Source of the DNA: Hyphomonadaceae bacterium
GTDB taxonomy: Bacteria > Pseudomonadota > Alphaproteobacteria > Caulobacterales > Hyphomonadaceae
Direction of reading: 5' to 3'
Length of the DNA: 37,758 nucleotides
Assembly: GCA_030158285.1 (NCBI GenBank)
Contig: JAOATF010000161.1
Coordinates: 2,181 to 39,938 of the forward strand
A model generated the notes under the pieces. That model searched no databases and was not told where the DNA came from. It worked only from the letters and a program-made list of their open reading frames with translations. A program made the translations under genes and the position numbers. Positions 33,352 to 37,758 of the stretch are shown piece after piece (within the stretch, counting starts at the first letter, position 1; each line of letters begins with the position of its first letter).

Positions 33352-34728
33352 ATGGCCAAGTCCACCACCGCCTACGTCTGCCAGTCCTGCGGCACAGCCC
33401 ACGCCAAATGGTCGGGCCGGTGCGAAGCGTGCGGCGCGTGGAATTCCCTCGTGGAAGAATCGATCAGCGCCCCACCGGGAGGTCTCGCTGCCCCCGCTTC
33501 CGGCACGAAGACGCGCACCGGCAATGTCGATTTCTCGCCGCTCGATAGCGCGGAGCCCCCGCCTCCGCGCCTCTCCACCGGTATCGATGAACTCGATCGC
33601 GTGTTCGGCGGCGGCATCGCGCGCGCCAGCGCCGCGCTGGTCGGCGGCGACCCCGGCATCGGCAAGTCCACGCTGCTGCTCCAGGCCGCCGCCTCCATGG
33701 CGAAGGCCGGTGTGAAGGCCATCTACATCTCCGGCGAGGAAGCCGTCTCACAGATTCAGGGCCGCGCCCGCCGCCTTGGCGTCTCCAACTCGCCCGTGCA
33801 ACTCGCCGCCGAGACAGACCTGCGCTCCATCCTGAAGGCGCTCAAATCCGCCGCCCCCGAAGTCGTTGTCATCGACTCTGTCCAGACGCTCTGGTCCGAC
33901 AGTCTCGAAGCCGCTCCAGGTTCCGTCGCACAAGTGCGCGCCTGCTCGCAGGAGCTCACCCGCTTCGCCAAGAAGACCGGCGCCGCCGTCATCCTCGTCG
34001 GCCACGTCACGAAAGACGGACAGATCGCCGGCCCCCGCGTGCTCGAGCACATGGTCGACGCGGTCTTCTATTTCGAGGGCGAGCGTGGCCACCAGTTCCG
34101 GATCCTTCGTTCGGTCAAGAACCGCTTCGGCCCAACCGACGAGATCGGCGTCTTCGAGATGAGCGAACAGGGTCTCGCCGCCGCGCGCGATCCCTCCGCC
34201 CTGTTCCTCGCCGGCAATGAGGCTGAAACGTCCGGCCGCGCCGTCTTCGCCGCGATGGAAGGCTCCCGCCCCGTGCTGGCCGAGGTGCAGGCCCTTGCCG
34301 GGCCTGAGTCAGCGGGCAACCCGCGCCGCTCTCTCGTCGGCTGGGAAAACTCCCGCCTCGCCATGCTGCTGGCCGTGTTCGACGCCCGCTGCGGCCTCCG
34401 CTTCGGCATGCGCGACGTCTATCTCAGCGTTACCGGCGGCTATCGCATCCAGGAGCCGGCCGGAGACCTCGCCGCCGCCGCCGCCCTCGCCTCCGCCCTG
34501 CTGGACCGCCCTTTCCCGTCCGGATCGGTGTTTTTCGGCGAAGTCGCCCTCTCCGGCGCGATTCGCTCCGTCGGGCGCACGGAACCGCGACTAAGGGAAG
34601 CAGCCCGCCTTGGTTTTACACGGGCTTTTGCCCCGGCCGGGGCGCCAGATACGGTCGACGGGATGACCGTCCATGGGCTATCCAGACTGCAAGACCTCGT
34701 GGACGTACTTGGCGGGGGGTCTGAGTAG
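33352..34728 (+). CDS. radA: DNA repair protein RadA
   Basis: RadA is a RecA-like, DnaB-related motor that processes recombination intermediates. The 458-residue protein has an N-terminal zinc finger (Cys10, Cys13, Cys24, Cys27), the Walker A motif GGDPGIGKST near 98-107, the RadA-specific KNRFG motif at 256-260 and a C-terminal Lon-protease-like domain (GGYRIQEPAGDLAAAAALAS and onward). All family hallmarks are intact. It is followed by cvpA after 13 bases, so radA, cvpA, purF and the SDR gene form a compact rightward cluster. In many alphaproteobacteria radA directly follows alr; here it is 10.6 kb away. Confidence 0.97.
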   Translation: MAKSTTAYVCQSCGTAHAKWSGRCEACGAWNSLVEESISAPPGGLAAPASGTKTRTGNVDFSPLDSAEPPPPRLSTGIDELDRVFGGGIARASAALVGGDPGIGKSTLLLQAAASMAKAGVKAIYISGEEAVSQIQGRARRLGVSNSPVQLAAETDLRSILKALKSAAPEVVVIDSVQTLWSDSLEAAPGSVAQVRACSQELTRFAKKTGAAVILVGHVTKDGQIAGPRVLEHMVDAVFYFEGERGHQFRILRSVKNRFGPTDEIGVFEMSEQGLAAARDPSALFLAGNEAETSGRAVFAAMEGSRPVLAEVQALAGPESAGNPRRSLVGWENSRLAMLLAVFDARCGLRFGMRDVYLSVTGGYRIQEPAGDLAAAAALASALLDRPFPSGSVFFGEVALSGAIRSVGRTEPRLREAARLGFTRAFAPAGAPDTVDGMTVHGLSRLQDLVDVLGGGSE

Positions 34729-34741
34729 AGGGTCAGTCACG

Positions 34742-35272
34742 ATGCCCCCCTGGGTCTTCGACGTCGTTATCGTTGCCGTGATCGTGCTGTCGGCCATCAT
34801 GTCGGTGGGCCGCGGCTTGATTCGCGAGACATTTTCCATTCTCGCCTTTGTCATCGGCGGCGTCGCGGCGCTCGTCAGCATCAAGCTTTTCGAGCCTTCA
34901 CTGAAGAAAATGATCTCGCCGAACGAGGAGTCCCTCGCCCCGACGGTGATCCTTTTCATGGCCGGTTTCCTGGTCGCCTATGTGCTGGCCGCCTTCCTCG
35001 GCGCGCGCCTGTCCCGGCTTTTCAACGATAATCCCGAGATCGGCTGGGGCGACCGGCTGGCCGGGGCCGCCCTGGGCGCCCTCAAGGGCGTTGTCGCCTG
35101 CATCGGCTTCGTCGTGATCGTTCACCTTGTTGTCTGCCGCGGCACAGAGCCCGCGGAGATTGCCAAGAGCTACACCTACCCATACCTAGACGCCGCTGCC
35201 GGCCTGATTGGTGGCGGTCTGACAGGTGTTGTCGAGCTTTTCACCGGCCCGATCGACTCGGTCTGCCATTAG
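34742..35272 (+). CDS. cvpA: CvpA family membrane protein
   Basis: CvpA-like proteins are inner-membrane proteins, named for colicin V production, that lie next to purF in many proteobacteria; their molecular role is still unsettled. The 176-residue product has about four membrane spans: near 5-24, 29-48, 65-85 and 105-127. The typical early motif DVVIVAVIVLSAIMSVGRGLIRE and the middle GDRLAGAALGALKGVVAC are both present. The ATG at 34742 is chosen over an earlier in-frame ATG inside radA because AGAGGG precedes it and the first span starts here. It is followed by purF after 34 bases. Confidence 0.93.
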   Translation: MPPWVFDVVIVAVIVLSAIMSVGRGLIRETFSILAFVIGGVAALVSIKLFEPSLKKMISPNEESLAPTVILFMAGFLVAYVLAAFLGARLSRLFNDNPEIGWGDRLAGAALGALKGVVACIGFVVIVHLVVCRGTEPAEIAKSYTYPYLDAAAGLIGGGLTGVVELFTGPIDSVCH

Positions 35273-35306
35273 ACACGTCACGTAACCTCGCCCCCCGGAG
35301 GCACGC

Positions 35307-36827
35307 TTGGCCGATCCTGCTCATTCCGACGACCAGGTAGCCGGAAGTGTGTCCCAGCTGTGGGACGACGATTTCCGCCCGGGAACGAAGGACGGGATGG
35401 GTCACAAGTGCGGCGTGTTCGGCGTCTTCGGCCGCGACGACGCCGCCATCCTCACCGCCCTCGGCCTTCACGCCCTGCAGCATCGCGGACAGGAAGCCTG
35501 CGGTATCGTCACCTTTGACGTGAAGGGCGGCACCTTCCGCTCCGAGCGTCACATGGGCCTCGTCGGCGACAACTTCGCGCACGACTCGGGTGCCATTGCC
35601 CGCCTGCCCGGCCGCGCCGCCATCGGCCACAACCGCTATTCCACCTCGGGCCGCGTCGTCCTCCGCAACATCCAGCCGATCTATGCCGACCTTGCCCATG
35701 GCGGTCTCGCCCTCGCCCACAACGGCAACCTCACCAACGCCCGCGCCATCCATCACGAGCTGGTCCAGAACGGCGCGATCTTCCAGTCCACCATGGACAC
35801 CGAAGTCGTCCTCCAGCTCACCGCCCGCTCCACGCGCAACCGCCTCGAGGATCGCTTTATCGACGCCCTGCGCCAGCTCGATGGTGGCTATGCCTTCATC
35901 GCACTCACCAACGACAAGCTGATCGGCGCGCGAGACCCGTGGGGCCTGCGCCCCCTCGTCCTCGGCGAGATCGACGGCGCTCCCGTGCTCTGCTCGGAAA
36001 CCTGTGCGCTCGACGCCATCGGCGCCAGCTTCGTTCGCAACATCGAAGCCGGCGAAGTCGTCGTCATCTCGAAGGACGGCGTCGAAAGCCTCACGCCCTT
36101 CCCGAACGTGCGCTCCTCGCCCTGCGTCTTCGAATACGTCTACTTCGCCCGTCCCGACTCGATCATGCACGGCCGCAGTATCTACGAGACGCGCCAGCGC
36201 TTCGGCCGCGTGCTCGCCCGCGAAAGCCATGTCGAGGCCGACCTTGTCTGCCCGGTGCCCGATGGCGGCAACCCGGCGGCGCTCGGCTATGCAGAAGCCT
36301 CCGGCATCCCCTTCGGCTTCGGCATCATCCGCAACCACTATGTCGGCCGCACCTTCATCCAGCCGACGCAGACCGGCCGCCAGCGCTCCATCTCGCGCAA
36401 GCACGCGCCGAACCGTCCGATCATCGAAGGCAAGCGCGTCGTCCTCGTCGATGACTCCATTGTCCGCGGCAACACCTCGCAGCGCATCGTCCAGATGATC
36501 CGCGACGCCGGCGCCGCCGAAATCCACTTCCGCGTCGCCAGCCCGCCGATCAAGCATCCCGACTTCTACGGCATCGACATGCCCTCGAAGGAGGAACTGA
36601 TCGCTTCATCGATGACCATCGACCAGATGAAGCGCTACCTGAAGGTCGACAGCCTGGCCTTCATCTCGCTCCCCGGCTTCTATGACGCCCTCGGCTCGGG
36701 CAAGCGCAACGACAGCGCCCCCCAGTTCGCCGACCATTGCTTCACCGGCGACTACCCCACCCGCCTCGTGGACCGCGACCGCGACATGGCGTCGAAGGAA
36801 CAACAGCTGTCCCTGCTGGACGACTGA
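35307..36827 (+). CDS. purF: Amidophosphoribosyltransferase (PurF), TTG start
   Basis: PurF makes 5-phosphoribosylamine from PRPP and glutamine, the first committed step of purine synthesis. The N-terminal nucleophile is Cys35 in HKCGVFGVFG, which must be exposed by removal of the 34-residue propeptide. The glutaminase domain runs to about 270. The PRPP-binding site is RVVLVDDSIVRGNTSQR near 380. The 506-residue length is normal. A TTG start at 35307 is supported by a strong CGGAGG seven bases upstream, and no ATG occurs before residue 31, too close to Cys35. It follows cvpA and precedes a short-chain dehydrogenase gene. Confidence 0.96.
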   Translation: MADPAHSDDQVAGSVSQLWDDDFRPGTKDGMGHKCGVFGVFGRDDAAILTALGLHALQHRGQEACGIVTFDVKGGTFRSERHMGLVGDNFAHDSGAIARLPGRAAIGHNRYSTSGRVVLRNIQPIYADLAHGGLALAHNGNLTNARAIHHELVQNGAIFQSTMDTEVVLQLTARSTRNRLEDRFIDALRQLDGGYAFIALTNDKLIGARDPWGLRPLVLGEIDGAPVLCSETCALDAIGASFVRNIEAGEVVVISKDGVESLTPFPNVRSSPCVFEYVYFARPDSIMHGRSIYETRQRFGRVLARESHVEADLVCPVPDGGNPAALGYAEASGIPFGFGIIRNHYVGRTFIQPTQTGRQRSISRKHAPNRPIIEGKRVVLVDDSIVRGNTSQRIVQMIRDAGAAEIHFRVASPPIKHPDFYGIDMPSKEELIASSMTIDQMKRYLKVDSLAFISLPGFYDALGSGKRNDSAPQFADHCFTGDYPTRLVDRDRDMASKEQQLSLLDD

Positions 36828-36868
36828 TCCGGGTGGCATCCCGGCCGGTTCTGCGCTAATCCGCCGCC

Positions 36869-37582
36869 ATGACCGACCAACGCATCATCCTCGTCACGGG
36901 CGCTTCCAAGGGTATTGGCCGCGCCGCCGCGCTGGAGCTGGCGAAAGCCGGTAACCACATCATCGCCACCGCCCGTTCGGAAAAGGCGCTGGTGAAGCTC
37001 GACGACGAGATCCTTGCCGCCACCGGCCACAACGCCACGCTGATCCCGCTCGACCTGCGCGACATGACCGCGATCGACCGCCTCGCCGGCGCCCTTCTCG
37101 ATCGCTTCGGCCGCCTCGACGGCCTGTTCGCCAACGCCGGCGTTCTCGGCACGCTCGGCCCGCTGGAGAACATCTCGCCCGCCAGCTTCGCCGAAACCCT
37201 GGAGACCAACTTCACCGCCAACTGGCGCCTCATCCGCGCCACGCACCCGCTGCTGCGCATGAGCGAAGCCGGCCGTGCGCTGTTCGTCACATCCGGCGTC
37301 GTCCCGCGCCCGCGCGCCTTCTGGGGCGTCTACGCCGCCACCAAGGCCGCGCTGGAAACCATGATCGCCTGCTACGCCGACGAGACCGAGAAGACCCCTA
37401 TCCGCATCAACCTGTTCGACCCCGGCGCCGTACGCACCGACATGCGCTTCAAGGCCATGCCCGGCGAAGACCAGCTGACGCTCCCCACCCCGCAGGAAGT
37501 CGCCGCCACCCTCCCCCCCTACTTCGCGCCAGCCTTCACCCAGCACGGCCAACGCCTCGTCTTCGCCCGGCGCAAGCACTGA
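36869..37582 (+). CDS. Short-chain dehydrogenase/reductase (SDR)
   Basis: The 237-residue enzyme has the classical SDR pattern: the cofactor motif TGASKGIG at 10-17, FANAGVLG in the middle, the catalytic serine in FVTSGVV near 143, and Tyr155 and Lys159 in YAATK. The cofactor (NAD or NADP) and substrate are not evident, though an SDR behind purF is a recurrent alphaproteobacterial arrangement. The ATG at 36869 begins the Rossmann strand directly. It lies 41 bases after purF on the same strand, so they are likely one transcript. A repeat-rich stretch follows the stop. Confidence 0.93.
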   Translation: MTDQRIILVTGASKGIGRAAALELAKAGNHIIATARSEKALVKLDDEILAATGHNATLIPLDLRDMTAIDRLAGALLDRFGRLDGLFANAGVLGTLGPLENISPASFAETLETNFTANWRLIRATHPLLRMSEAGRALFVTSGVVPRPRAFWGVYAATKAALETMIACYADETEKTPIRINLFDPGAVRTDMRFKAMPGEDQLTLPTPQEVAATLPPYFAPAFTQHGQRLVFARRKH

Positions 37583-37618
37583 AGCCAAAGCGCGGAAAAC
37601 GAGGGAAACTCGCTGTAC

Positions 37619-37702
37619 AAATCCAAGGGAAACAGACGCACCTGTTTCCAATGATCTCAAAGCTCTGGCCCGAAAAGATGAGGGAAACAGAGCTTTGGAT
37701 TC
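37619..37702. promoter_or_regulatory. Nested inverted repeats with AGGGAAAC octamers ahead of the next gene
   Basis: GGAAACAG/CTGTTTCC (37628-37635 with 37642-37649, 6-base loop) and CAAAGCTCTG/CAGAGCTTTG (37658-37667 with 37688-37697) are perfect inverted repeats. AATCCAA (37620-37626) and TTGGATT (37695-37701) frame both. The octamer AGGGAAAC occurs at 37602-37609, 37626-37633 and 37681-37688. A TATACT at 37723-37728 lies downstream. This dense pattern suggests an operator/promoter region or folded mRNA rather than coding DNA. Confidence 0.55.
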
Positions 37703-37736
37703 CATGGCATCATGCGCTGATTTATACTGCTGCGCA

Positions 37737-37758
37737 TGACACGAGCACGAACCTCATC
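37737..37758 (+). CDS. Possible start of the next gene (truncated by window)
   Basis: An ATG at 37737 opens a frame (MTRARTS) that runs off the window. A TATACT at 37723-37728 would put the transcription start almost at the ATG, so the message could be leaderless. Only seven codons are visible, so this is tentative. Confidence 0.25.

Noticed and set aside
35275-35283. ACGT-C-ACGT before purF as another MerR operator
   Set aside because: It lacks extended palindromic arms, lies far from the fatty-acid genes and could occur by chance.

Overview
The window is GC-rich chromosomal DNA from an alphaproteobacterium, most likely from the Caulobacterales/Hyphomonadaceae side of the class. This rests on the gene families seen: a PodJ-like polar scaffold with Sel1 repeats, a TIGR02186-type alphaproteobacterial membrane protein, tandem dipeptidyl-peptidase-like S9 hydrolases, and a dnaB-alr / radA-cvpA-purF-SDR gene order. 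A perfect CtrA-type TTAA-N7-TTAA box with clustered GANTC sites upstream of the PodJ-like gene also fits. No rRNA, tRNA, CRISPR array, transposase or prophage gene was seen. The lineage call is an inference from gene content.

Layout. 1-1619: a small membrane-protein paralogue pair (the first truncated by the window edge), a solitary Vsr-type mismatch endonuclease and a hypothetical protein. 1629-4121: a secreted lipoprotein, an OmpA-type glycine-zipper lipoprotein with a strong terminator, and an exported SRPBCC-fold protein. 4268-8203: two tandem paralogous exported S9 serine peptidases. 8260-14334, leftward: a fatty-acid beta-oxidation cluster (MerR regulator, acyl-CoA dehydrogenase, thiolase, a 69-residue membrane protein, multifunctional hydratase/3-hydroxyacyl-CoA dehydrogenase) ending in a bidirectional terminator. 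14562-18071: the large PodJ-like scaffold, diverging from the MerR gene across a control region with several candidate operators. 18168-19831: a TauE/SafE exporter translationally coupled to a TIGR02186-type protein.

19926-26776: dnaB, then (after a 169-bp palindromic repeat element) alr, coupled by start/stop overlaps to an MlaE-type permease and MlaF-type ATPase, followed by a NatA/NatB-like ABC-2 exporter pair. 26791-33278: accessory genes in mixed orientation (FemAB-like acyltransferase, tiny membrane ORF, NADP-dependent oxidoreductase, PLP decarboxylase, cysteine synthase, PLP aminotransferase), with three intergenic palindromic repeat elements. 33352-37582: radA, cvpA, purF and a short-chain dehydrogenase. 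37583-37758: a 3' region dense in nested inverted repeats and a thrice-repeated octamer, probably preceding the next gene.

The signals most worth following are: the CtrA/GANTC-rich promoter of the PodJ-like gene; the ACGT-W-ACGT palindromes of the beta-oxidation cluster, with its embedded small membrane protein; the alr-MlaEF-ABC-2 operon lacking an MlaD partner; and the dispersed palindromic elements. No wholly unprecedented multi-gene system can be claimed from the sequence alone.
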